62,690 nt of DNA, taken from Paenibacillus nasutitermitis. Lineage in GTDB: Bacteria > Bacillota > Bacilli > Paenibacillales > Paenibacillaceae. A program made the translations under genes and the position numbers. Below are positions 8,033 to 14,992 of this stretch, piece by piece. Each line of letters starts with the position of its first letter. Within the stretch, counting starts at the first letter, position 1. The DNA lies in the NCBI RefSeq assembly GCF_014641075.1, contig NZ_BMHP01000015.1, positions 1-62,690 on the forward strand, written 5' to 3'. Below the pieces are notes generated by a model. The model was given only the letters and a program-made list of their open reading frames with translations, made no database searches and was not told the DNA's origin.

Positions 8033-8061
8033 ATTATACGTCTTATGACGATAATGTTCAA
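8033..8061 (-). promoter_or_regulatory. sigma-A promoter of cysH-sat with possible operator
   Basis: TTGAAC (8056-8061), a 17-bp spacer and TATAAT (8033-8038), about 50 nt before cysH. The spacer contains the palindrome CGTCATAAGACG. Just downstream is AAAGT-agatc-ACTTT. Either could be a repressor site, but the regulator is unknown. Confidence 0.75.
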
Positions 8062-8085
8062 TCACCTAAATCGTCTAAAATAATG

Positions 8086-8117
8086 AAAAATACCCCCTCC
8101 GACAAGCAGAGGGGGTA
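8086..8117 (-). terminator. terminator after rpsI
   Basis: TACCCCCTC / GAGGGGGTA stem (8091-8099 with 8109-8117), followed on the minus strand by TTTTTC, 16 nt after the rpsI stop. Confidence 0.9.
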
Positions 8118-8133
8118 GATATCTTTGAATTGA

Positions 8134-8526
8134 TTAACGTTTGGAGAACTGAGGCGCGCGACGAGCCGCTTTAAGACCGTATTTCTTACGTTCTTTCATA
8201 CGCGGATCACGTGTCAGGAAGCCAGCACGTTTCAAAGCGGGACGGAATTCAGGATCTGCTTTAAGCAGAGCGCGGGAAATACCGTGACGGATCGCTCCTG
8301 CTTGACCGGAAATACCGCCGCCGTGAGCAAGTACCAGTACATCGTACTTGTCCGTTGTATCCGTAAGCGTCAGTGGTTGTTTCACGATCAGTTTAAGTGT
8401 TTCGAGACCGAAATATTCATTCAGGTCACGTTTGTTAATAATGATTCGTCCTTCACCCGGCACAAGGCGTACACGTGCAACAGAGTGTTTGCGACGACCG
8501 GTTCCATAGTATTGAACTTGAGCCAT
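8134..8526 (-). CDS. rpsI: 30S ribosomal protein S9
   Basis: 130 aa, full length. It has the Y-Y-G-T-G-R-R-K start, G-G-G-I-S-G-Q-A-G-A middle motif, and the C-terminal R-R-A-P-Q-F-S-K-R tail whose last arginine reaches the P-site tRNA. It is the second gene of the rplM-rpsI operon, 19 bp after rplM, with an in-frame GGAGG site. Confidence 0.98.
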   Translation of the reverse strand: MAQVQYYGTGRRKHSVARVRLVPGEGRIIINKRDLNEYFGLETLKLIVKQPLTLTDTTDKYDVLVLAHGGGISGQAGAIRHGISRALLKADPEFRPALKRAGFLTRDPRMKERKKYGLKAARRAPQFSKR

Positions 8527-8545
8527 GAAACTGTCCTCCCTCTAA

Positions 8546-8983
8546 TTATCCGCGAAGTTCATAGACTTCCGGGTTTTGTGCTTGATGTGGGTGTTCCGAT
8601 CCGGCATAAACTTTCAGTTTAAGCTTCATTTTGTCGCCCAGGCGGTTTTTTGGAAGCATGCCGTGAATAGCTTGCTCCAGAACGCGTTCCGGTGTTTTGT
8701 TAATCATGTCCTGAGCGGAAGTAACTTTCAAGCCGCCTTGGTACATGGAGTGACGGTAGTACATTTTCTTTTGAAGCTTGTTCCCCGTCAGATGAATTTT
8801 CTCAGCGTTGATAACTACAACGAAATCGCCGGTGTCAACGTGCGGTGTAAATTCTGGCTTGTGCTTGCCGCGGATTAAAGCAGCTGCTTCGCTTGCAAGA
8901 CGTCCCAGAGTTTTTCCTTCCGCATCAATGACAAACCATTTGCGTTCAACTTCGTTTGGCTTAGCCATATAGGTGGTGCGCAT
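8546..8983 (-). CDS. rplM: 50S ribosomal protein L13
   Basis: 145 aa, standard length. Contains W-F-V-I-D-A-E-G-K-T-L-G-R-L-A and H-G-M-L-P-K-N-R-L-G, both typical of L13. The ATG at 8983 is 7 nt after AAGGAGG; the longer in-frame extension upstream lies in the leader and is rejected. First gene of rplM-rpsI. Confidence 0.98.
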   Translation of the reverse strand: MRTTYMAKPNEVERKWFVIDAEGKTLGRLASEAAALIRGKHKPEFTPHVDTGDFVVVINAEKIHLTGNKLQKKMYYRHSMYQGGLKVTSAQDMINKTPERVLEQAIHGMLPKNRLGDKMKLKLKVYAGSEHPHQAQNPEVYELRG

Positions 8984-9122
8984 GGATGATCCTCCTTCTT
9001 CATTAAAACAACCGTTCTCATGTATGAAGAAACGATGTCGTTTCATCGATTCATTAGCATATTGATTATTATTATGGTTTGGCGAACTTAGTCGGGGCCG
9101 TGGGATAGCCACTAAGAAAGCA
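8984..9122 (-). ncRNA. probable L13 leader RNA (rplM 5'-UTR)
   Basis: The 5'-UTR of about 140 nt between the promoter and rplM contains GGCTATCCCACGGCCCCG, which resembles the conserved core of the Firmicutes L13 leader as I remember it. Such leaders mediate autogenous control by L13. A covariance-model search was not possible. Confidence 0.5.
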
Positions 9123-9130
9123 CAAGTTAT

Positions 9131-9159
9131 ATTCTACTATATACAGAACATATTCGCAA
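9131..9159 (-). promoter_or_regulatory. sigma-A promoter of rplM-rpsI
   Basis: TTGCGA (9154-9159), a 17-bp spacer and TAGAAT (9131-9136). Confidence 0.65.
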
Positions 9160-9194
9160 GCACTATCTTTGGGCTTTTTACTTGCCGTCAAAAG

Positions 9195-9935
9195 CTATGC
9201 CAAGTACTCCACTTCCCACAAATTCAGACCATACGCCATCGCTGTCGGTCCGGCTGCGGACCGGTCCTGCGCCTCCAGAATGTCCTGAACCTGCCCTGCT
9301 TGCAGCTTGCCTTCCCCAACCAGCAGCAGCGTGCCTGTAATGACCCGCACCATATTGTAGAGGAATCCGCTGCCTGAGATGAATAAGTCCAGCTTGCCAT
9401 CCGAAGCGTCTATACGGGCCTCATAGACGGTTCTCACATGAGAGGTCTTGGTAGAGCGCCGGGAAGTGAATGAGCTGAAGTCATGCTCGCCAACAAGAAA
9501 AGCCAGCCCCTTGCGCATCTCTTCCACGGATAGAGGCGTGGGATGATGAAACCGGTAGCGGCGCTCAAATACATCCGGAAACTTGTTCGTATCTATGGAG
9601 TAGCGATACGTTTTTCGTTTCGCGGAGTAGCTGGAATGAAACTCAGGTTCAACCTCATCCACACAGCGGATTACGATATCCGAAGGCAGCCTGGTATTCA
9701 GGGCGATCGCCCAACGTTCAACCGGTATCGCCGCATCCGTATGAAAGTTGAACACTTGTCCGCGCGCATGAACACCGGCATCCGTTCTTCCCGATCCGAT
9801 AATGCGCACGTCTTCGCCGCTCAGCTTCTTGATCGTATCCTGAATGATGTCCTGAATCGTATTGCCGCCCGGTTGTGTCTGAAAACCGTAATAACGGGTT
9901 CCGTCATAACTGACGACCACCCTCAGGTTCCTCAT
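9195..9935 (-). CDS. truA: tRNA pseudouridine(38-40) synthase TruA
   Basis: 246 aa. Converts U38-U40 of the tRNA anticodon arm to pseudouridine. The catalytic aspartate is visible in G-R-T-D-A-G-V-H-A-R-G, with Y-D-G-T-x-Y-x-G-F-Q near the N-terminus and the usual C-terminal G-S-G-F-L-Y-N-M-V-R. A GGAGGTG site precedes the ATG. In B. subtilis ECF-transporter genes lie between rplQ and truA; here they are absent. Confidence 0.95.
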   Translation of the reverse strand: MRNLRVVVSYDGTRYYGFQTQPGGNTIQDIIQDTIKKLSGEDVRIIGSGRTDAGVHARGQVFNFHTDAAIPVERWAIALNTRLPSDIVIRCVDEVEPEFHSSYSAKRKTYRYSIDTNKFPDVFERRYRFHHPTPLSVEEMRKGLAFLVGEHDFSSFTSRRSTKTSHVRTVYEARIDASDGKLDLFISGSGFLYNMVRVITGTLLLVGEGKLQAGQVQDILEAQDRSAAGPTAMAYGLNLWEVEYLA

Positions 9936-10065
9936 CCCACACCTCCCTTCCGTACAAAAACCTTAAGCGTAATGTGAACGCATTGCTGCTTCTGTTATTT
10001 CACCCGTAATCTTCTGGCTGCTGGTCTAAGTTGTCGATCTTCTGGGTTGATATGCCATGCGACAT

Positions 10066-10131
10066 GCAGTTGTTGGTCTGCGGTCATTCGATGGTTTGTT
10101 TTTGTTGGAAACGCAGTTGTTGGTCTGCGGT
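10066..10131. repeat. two 19-bp direct repeats
   Basis: GCAGTTGTTGGTCTGCGGT occurs exactly at 10066-10084 and 10113-10131, 47 nt apart start to start. A looser CTGGCTGCTGGTCTAAGTTG at 10014-10033 resembles the unit. Function unknown. Confidence 0.8.
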
Positions 10132-10376
10132 TGTTGCAAATGTCTGAACGTGATTCTTTCAATCATGTTGTTTAAGATAGTTAATCTCCTAACCCGTCAG
10201 CGGAGCTGGCAAGCCCCTTGCAGGGTCATTTGTAAAGATCTGCTGTTGTCTTTGCCATAAAGGCTGCAAGCCTTTAAAGACGCAGCAGCGTCTGCAGAAG
10301 GCTCATAAAGGCTTCTCAGACCAGCCACCGAGGGTTTGCGTCCAATCGCCAGCGCGGCGAGAAGAGCCGTAGGGGA

Positions 10377-10490
10377 GAGCATAGATGGGGCGGAGAGTTT
10401 ACGTCCTGCCTTTGTCCACGTGTGATTACCTTGGTAATCCAATTCAATATTATACTTGGACAACAGCAGGCGCAGCCCCATCTATAGCTC
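10377..10490. repeat. 114-nt nested imperfect palindrome
   Basis: Three concentric inverted repeats: GAGCATAGATGGGGC (10377-10391) with GCCCCATCTATAGCTC (10475-10490); CCTGCCTTTGTCCA (10405-10418) with TGGACAACAGCAGG (10457-10470); and a central perfect palindrome GATTACCTTGGTAATC (10424-10439). All share nearly the same centre. It could be a cruciform, a small non-autonomous mobile element remnant, or a structured RNA. Confidence 0.75.
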
Positions 10491-10534
10491 GTACCGAAGG
10501 CTCCCCGAAGCCGCGCAGCGTACAACTTGGGCAC

Positions 10535-10562
10535 AAAAAAAAGGTGGCCGCAAGGTCCACCC
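10535..10562 (-). terminator. terminator after rplQ
   Basis: GGTGGACC-TTGC-GGCCACC hairpin (10543-10562), followed on the minus strand by eight Ts. It ends the S10-spc-alpha superoperon. Confidence 0.9.
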
Positions 10563-10573
10563 TTTCGTTTGTT

Positions 10574-10939
10574 CTACGCGCGGTCCACGAGTTCCAAATA
10601 AACCATAGGCGCCGCGTCTCCACGACGAGGTCCCAATTTCAAAATACGTGTATATCCACCTGGACGTTCCGAGTAGCGGGTAGCAAGCTCAGAGAACAGT
10701 TTTTGGATTGCATCCTGTTCGCCATCGATAGATTCGCGACGAACGAACGCAGCCACTTGACGACGAGCGTGAAGATCACCGCGTTTAGCAAGCGTGATCA
10801 GCTTTTCTGCGATCGGGCGAAGCTCTTTCGCTTTCGCTTCGGTCGTTTGAATGCGCTCATACAGGAACAAGTCTGTGCAAAGATCGCGGAATAATGCTTT
10901 ACGCGAACTAGCATCACGGCTCAATTTTGAATATGCCAT
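10574..10939 (-). CDS. rplQ: 50S ribosomal protein L17
   Basis: 121 aa, usual length for Firmicutes. Typical L17 features are L-S-R-D-A-S-S-R-K-A-L-F-R-D-L and the C-terminal R-P-G-G-Y-T-R-I-L-K-L-G-P-R-R-G-D. Last gene of the large ribosomal operon, 14 bp after rpoA and just before a strong terminator. Confidence 0.98.
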   Translation of the reverse strand: MAYSKLSRDASSRKALFRDLCTDLFLYERIQTTEAKAKELRPIAEKLITLAKRGDLHARRQVAAFVRRESIDGEQDAIQKLFSELATRYSERPGGYTRILKLGPRRGDAAPMVYLELVDRA

Positions 10940-10953
10940 CGATTTTCCCCTCC

Positions 10954-11898
10954 TTATTCTTCCATACGGAGGCCAAGACCTAATTCTTCAAGCTTCTCTT
11001 GTACTTCCTCTAAAGACTTGCGCCCAAGATTGCGGACTTTCATCATGTCTTCTTCGGTTTTCGTGATCAGCTCTTGAACGGTATTGATGCCTGCACGCTT
11101 GAGACAATTGTAAGAACGTACGGAGAGATCGAGTTCTTCAATCGTCATCTCAAGTACTTTTTCTTTTTTGTCTTCTTCTTTTTCCACCATAATTTCGGCA
11201 TCCTTGGCTTCATCCGTAAGACCTACGAACAAATCCAGATGCTCGGTCAAAATTTTGGCGCCGAGACTTACAGCCTCTTCAGGCCTGATGCTGCCATCGG
11301 TCCAAACTTCCAATGTCAGCTTATCATAGTTCGTTACTTGGCCGACGCGAGTATTCTCAACCGTGTAGTTCACCCGGGTAATCGGCGTGTAGATCGAATC
11401 TACAGGGATTACACCAATCGGTTGATCTTCCCGTTTGTTACGATCCGCTTGAACGTAACCACGTCCACGATTTGCGAATACACGCATGTGAAGCCGTGCA
11501 CCGGAAGCCAGAGTAGCGACATGAAGATCAGGGTTTAAAATTTCGACATCGCTATCCGCGCGAATATCGCCCGCCGTAACGTTGCCCTCGCCTTCAGCGT
11601 CAATTTCCAATACCTTCTCTTCGTCGGAATGGATTTTGAGTGAAAGTCCTTTGAGGTTCAGAATGATCTCGGTTACGTCCTCCATCACACCTGGAACCGT
11701 CGAGAATTCATGAAGCACGCCGTCGATCTGAACCGATGTTACAGCAGCGCCCGGCAATGACGACAAGAGAATTCGGCGAAGCGAATTTCCGAGCGTCGTT
11801 CCATATCCGCGTTCCAACGGTTCGACTACGAAACGTCCGTAAGTGCCTTCCTCGTTCAGCTCTACGGTTTCGATTTTCGGCTTTTCGATCTCAATCAC
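10954..11898 (-). CDS. rpoA: DNA-directed RNA polymerase subunit alpha
   Basis: 314 aa. The N-terminal domain (about 1-228) has the assembly motifs G-N-S-L-R-R-I-L-L-S-S and G-V-x-H-E-F-S-T. The C-terminal domain (about 245-314) carries L-D-L-S-V-R-S-Y-N-C-L-K-R-A and the helix-hairpin-helix R-N-L-G-R-K-S-L-E-E-V, which bind UP elements and activators. The start codon is GTG, placed behind a GAAGGAGGGG site. It lies between rpsK and rplQ, as in other Firmicutes. Confidence 0.98.
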   Translation of the reverse strand: MIEIEKPKIETVELNEEGTYGRFVVEPLERGYGTTLGNSLRRILLSSLPGAAVTSVQIDGVLHEFSTVPGVMEDVTEIILNLKGLSLKIHSDEEKVLEIDAEGEGNVTAGDIRADSDVEILNPDLHVATLASGARLHMRVFANRGRGYVQADRNKREDQPIGVIPVDSIYTPITRVNYTVENTRVGQVTNYDKLTLEVWTDGSIRPEEAVSLGAKILTEHLDLFVGLTDEAKDAEIMVEKEEDKKEKVLEMTIEELDLSVRSYNCLKRAGINTVQELITKTEEDMMKVRNLGRKSLEEVQEKLEELGLGLRMEE

Positions 11899-12026
11899 TA
11901 GTAGTCCCCTCCTTCAAAACGTCGCTCCGTTACCATGATCGCAATTGAAGTCTAATCATGTAGTATGCCAAACCTTCACAACCATTATTCACAAGTTGTC
12001 GATATTTGATACCACACCCGGCTAGA

Positions 12027-12422
12027 CTATACGCGACGACGTTTCGGCGGACGGCATCCGTTATGCGGAACAGGCGTTACGTCCTTAATGAGGTTAACTT
12101 CAAGACCAGCTGCCTGCAGGGAACGGATTGCTGCTTCACGACCTGCACCAGGACCTTTAACCATGACTTCAACAGCTTTCATACCATGCTCCATCGCTGC
12201 TTTAGCAGCGGATTCAGCGGCCATTTGAGCTGCGAAAGGCGTGCTTTTACGGGAACCTTTGAAACCAAGGTTACCTGAGCTTGCCCAAGAGATTGCGTTG
12301 CCGTGCGGATCGGTAATGGTAACAATCGTGTTGTTGAATGTTGAACGAATGTGTGCCACGCCCGATTCAATATTTTTACGGTCACGACGTTTTGTACGAA
12401 CCGCTTTTTTCGGTTTTGCCAT
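12027..12422 (-). CDS. rpsK: 30S ribosomal protein S11
   Basis: 131 aa. Shows A-H-I-R-S-T-F-N-N-T-I-V-T-I-T-D and the basic C-terminal C-R-P-P-K-R-R-R-V. S11 forms part of the 30S platform near the Shine-Dalgarno helix. 18 bp after rpsM. Confidence 0.98.
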   Translation of the reverse strand: MAKPKKAVRTKRRDRKNIESGVAHIRSTFNNTIVTITDPHGNAISWASSGNLGFKGSRKSTPFAAQMAAESAAKAAMEHGMKAVEVMVKGPGAGREAAIRSLQAAGLEVNLIKDVTPVPHNGCRPPKRRRV

Positions 12423-12440
12423 TTGAGTTATCCCCCCTTA

Positions 12441-12809
12441 TTATTTCTTCTTGTTAGCTACAGTCCGGCGAGGACCTTTACGCGTACGAGCATTGGTTTT
12501 CGTCCGTTGTCCGCGAACTGGAAGTCCACGACGGTGACGAACACCACGGTAACAGCCGATCTCGATCAGACGTTTGATGTTAAGAGAAACTTCACGACGA
12601 AGGTCGCCTTCCACTTTAACGGTTTTGTCAATCGTTTCGCGGAGTTTGCTGACTTCATCTTCAGTCAGGTCGCGAACGCGTGTCTGTTCGCTGATACCTG
12701 TAGCACTCAAGATCTTGTGAGCTGTTGTTGTGCCGATACCAAAAATGTAAGTCAAAGCGATGACGACGCGTTTATCACGCGGTAAGTCTACACCAGCAAT
12801 ACGTGCCAT
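12441..12809 (-). CDS. rpsM: 30S ribosomal protein S13
   Basis: 122 aa. M-A-R-I-A-G-V-D-L-P-R start, I-G-C-Y-R-G-x-R-H-R-R-G-L-P-V-R-G-Q-R-T-K-T-N-A-R motif and a lysine-rich end. It contacts 23S rRNA helix 38 across the subunit bridge B1. Confidence 0.98.
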   Translation of the reverse strand: MARIAGVDLPRDKRVVIALTYIFGIGTTTAHKILSATGISEQTRVRDLTEDEVSKLRETIDKTVKVEGDLRREVSLNIKRLIEIGCYRGVRHRRGLPVRGQRTKTNARTRKGPRRTVANKKK

Positions 12810-12827
12810 GTAACGTTATCCCTCCTT

Positions 12828-12941
12828 TTATCCTTGTTTTTGTTTGTGTTTCGGATTTTCACAAATCACCATTACATTGCCTTTGCGACGAATGACTTTG
12901 CATTTCTCGCAGATCGGCTTGACCGAAGGTCTGACCTTCAT
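12828..12941 (-). CDS. rpmJ: 50S ribosomal protein L36 (zinc-binding form)
   Basis: 37 aa. C-x2-C-x12-C-x4-H zinc ribbon, so this is the zinc-containing paralogue. GGGAGGT lies before the ATG at 12941; a longer in-frame reading upstream overlaps infA and is rejected. Confidence 0.97.
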   Translation of the reverse strand: MKVRPSVKPICEKCKVIRRKGNVMVICENPKHKQKQG

Positions 12942-12987
12942 TGTGATTACCTCCCGAATTCTTTCGTTAGCAAAACCGTATACCGGC

Positions 12988-13203
12988 TTACTTCCGATAG
13001 GTAATGCGTCCTCTGGATAGATCATAAGGCGACAACTGAATGACCACTTTGTCTCCAGTCAGGATACGGATAAAATGCATTCTGAGTTTACCCGATACAT
13101 GAGCCAGGATTTGGTGTCCATTTTCCAGTTCAACCTTGAACATGGCGTTAGGCAACGGTTCAATTACCGTACCTTCGACTTCAATGACATCTTCTTTAGC
13201 CAC
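12988..13203 (-). CDS. infA: translation initiation factor IF-1
   Basis: 71 aa OB-fold protein that occupies the A site of the 30S subunit during initiation. M-A-K-E-D-V-I-E-V-E-G start and H-V-S-G-K-L-R-M-H-F-I-R-I-L core are diagnostic. GTG at 13203 lies 7 nt after AAAGGAG; an upstream TTG at 13209 is too close to the site. Two bases separate it from the KOW protein gene. Confidence 0.97.
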   Translation of the reverse strand: MAKEDVIEVEGTVIEPLPNAMFKVELENGHQILAHVSGKLRMHFIRILTGDKVVIQLSPYDLSRGRITYRK

Positions 13204-13205
13204 AG

Positions 13206-13496
13206 TCAATCTCCTTTCCCTTGCGCTGCTCTCTGAATTGCAAAACGCAGCTTGGCGTTCGTAACACGGCCGGTTTCCCGCATGCTGTCTGTCACTTCAT
13301 GACTGACGACCGGCTGCATCGCAAGATGCAGTACGTTCTTCTTCTTCGGTTGATCGAAGCGCCGCTTGTCACCGTCTGCGATAAGGACGAATTTCTCATC
13401 GACAAGGCCGACAATAACAGCGTAGCTGCCTTCTTCCTTACCCCGCAGCACCTGGACAACGCGGCCGATTTCCGGCATATGTTCCAATGCGTTCAA
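13206..13496 (-). CDS. KOW-domain (L14e-like) RNA-binding protein
   Basis: 96 aa. Residues about 9-55 form a KOW/L14e-like SH3 barrel (G-R-V-V-Q-V-L-R-G-K-E-E-G-S-Y-A-V-I-V-G). The second half is basic and helical. Genes of this type between map and infA are common in Firmicutes (ybzG in B. subtilis), presumed to bind rRNA or ribosomes; the function is not settled. The TTG start overlaps the map stop codon by 4 bp and has GGGGAG 8 nt upstream; an in-frame ATG at 13478 is the alternative. Confidence 0.85.
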   Translation of the reverse strand: MNALEHMPEIGRVVQVLRGKEEGSYAVIVGLVDEKFVLIADGDKRRFDQPKKKNVLHLAMQPVVSHEVTDSMRETGRVTNAKLRFAIQRAAQGKGD

Positions 13497-14254
13497 CCTG
13501 CCTGCTCCCCTAATAGGGTTAAAATTTCACAGCCGTCTGCCGTTACTGCCACAGTATGCTCAAAATGGGCGCACCATGAACCGTCTTCGGTGACAACTGT
13601 CCAATTATCCTCCAGCGTACGTACGTAACGCTCCCCAATGTTGACCATCGGTTCAATCGCGAGCACCATGCCCGGTTTGAGCCTGGGGCCATGATTGGGC
13701 ATACCGTAATTTGGAATCTGTGGCTCTTCATGGAGACTGGCCCCAATGCCGTGACCAACATATTCACGAACAACGGAGAAGCCAGCAGCTTCGATCACTT
13801 GTTGAATCGCATGCGAGATCGTAAACAACCGAACATCCGGTCTGACGAGCGCGAGGCCTGCATACAAGGATTCTTCCGTCACCTTCAACAGCTTGCCCGT
13901 CTGCTCACTGATCGTTCCTACGCCGTAGGTCCAGGCCGAATCGCCATGGTATCCTTTGTACTGCGCACCGATATCGATACTGATGATGTCGCCATCATTC
14001 AGTTTGCGTGAGCCCGGAATTCCATGTACCAGCTCTTCATTGACCGAAGCGCAAATGCTGGCAGGAAATTGATTGTAGCCTTTAAAAGAAGGAATGGCGT
14101 TCTGGCTGCGGATGTAAGTGTCCGCGATCCCGTCCAATTCCTTGGTGGTAATGCCCGGACGAATGGATTGTTTCAATAACCGGTGCGTCTGCGCAACGAT
14201 TCGGCCAGCTTCTCTCATATATTGCAATTCCGACTCGGATTTGCATATAATCAT
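13493..14254 (-). CDS. map: type I methionine aminopeptidase
   Basis: 253 aa. Removes the initiator methionine from nascent proteins. Pita-bread fold metal ligands are visible: D in S-I-D-I-G-A, D in Y-H-G-D-S-A, H in G-H-G-I-G, E in A-I-E-P-M, and E in F-E-H-T-V-A-V. The start overlaps the adk stop by 4 bp (ATGA), indicating translational coupling. Confidence 0.96.
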   Translation of the reverse strand: MIICKSESELQYMREAGRIVAQTHRLLKQSIRPGITTKELDGIADTYIRSQNAIPSFKGYNQFPASICASVNEELVHGIPGSRKLNDGDIISIDIGAQYKGYHGDSAWTYGVGTISEQTGKLLKVTEESLYAGLALVRPDVRLFTISHAIQQVIEAAGFSVVREYVGHGIGASLHEEPQIPNYGMPNHGPRLKPGMVLAIEPMVNIGERYVRTLEDNWTVVTEDGSWCAHFEHTVAVTADGCEILTLLGEQAG

Positions 14255-14904
14255 TCGGCTGATCCCCTTAGAGCAGAAACAATTTCAGACGTCACTTCAT
14301 CAATCTCTCTCTCGCCGTCCACCTCGCGCAGGATCCCTTTGCCCGAGTAATAGTCCAGTAGAGGAGCTGTTTTCGAAATGTACTCGTCAAGACGGGTACC
14401 GACTTTCGCTTCCGTATCGTCTGACCGCTGGTACAGCTCGCCGCCGCATTTATCGCAAATGCCTTCTTGCTTTGGCGGATTGAACATAATGTGGTAGGTC
14501 GCACCACAAGATTTACAAATGCGGCGACCGGTCAGACGCGCAAGCAGCAGACCGCGATCAACCCGAAGGTTAACCACATGATCAATGCTTCGACCCATTT
14601 CAGCTAGCATACCATCCAAAGCTTCAGCTTGCTGTAGTGTCCGTGGAAAGCCGTCAAGCAGGAATCCTTTTTGACAATCTTCTAGCAACAGACGATCACG
14701 AACAATTCCATTCGTGATTTCATCCGGTACAAGCAGACCTTGATCAACGTATTCTTTAGCCTTCTGTCCCAGAGGCGTGCCTTGTTTCATGGCCAGTCGG
14801 AACGCATCGCCCGTAGAAATATGAGGAATCCCGAAGGTTTCCACAATTCTCTCGGCCTGCGTGCCTTTACCGGCGCCTGGAGGACCCATGAATAAAATGT
14901 TCAT
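14251..14904 (-). CDS. adk: adenylate kinase
   Basis: 217 aa, long-LID form. Catalyses ATP + AMP = 2 ADP. P-loop G-P-P-G-A-G-K-G-T near residue 8, AMP-binding S-T-G-D-A-F-R, D-G-F-P-R-T. The LID carries a C-x2-C ... C-x2-C zinc site, typical of Gram-positive Adk. The ATG at 14904 has a GAGG site; the upstream ATG at 14928 has none. Confidence 0.97.
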   Translation of the reverse strand: MNILFMGPPGAGKGTQAERIVETFGIPHISTGDAFRLAMKQGTPLGQKAKEYVDQGLLVPDEITNGIVRDRLLLEDCQKGFLLDGFPRTLQQAEALDGMLAEMGRSIDHVVNLRVDRGLLLARLTGRRICKSCGATYHIMFNPPKQEGICDKCGGELYQRSDDTEAKVGTRLDEYISKTAPLLDYYSGKGILREVDGEREIDEVTSEIVSALRGSAE

Positions 14905-14992
14905 TAGCGTGTTCCTCGCTTTAAGCACAATAGGCTCTAAGCGGGTTCCGTCACACGATAACCTGCACGGAATCCCGATTTTGAACCTATCA

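Larger units (their letters stand above)
9960..10536. other. non-coding gap between rplQ and truA with repeats and palindromes
   Basis: About 580 bp with no convincing gene. It holds two exact 19-bp direct repeats and a 114-nt nested palindrome, both listed separately. The open frames here have no ribosome binding site and no recognisable protein sequence. It occupies the place where many Firmicutes carry the cbiO/ecfA and ecfT genes. Confidence 0.7.

Noticed and set aside
9167..9195. Possible terminator after truA
   Set aside because: AGCTTTT / AAAAGC is a weak stem with no T-tract.
10197..10481. 94-aa minus-strand open frame in the rplQ-truA gap
   Set aside because: No ribosome binding site, no recognised protein pattern, and it runs through the nested palindrome.
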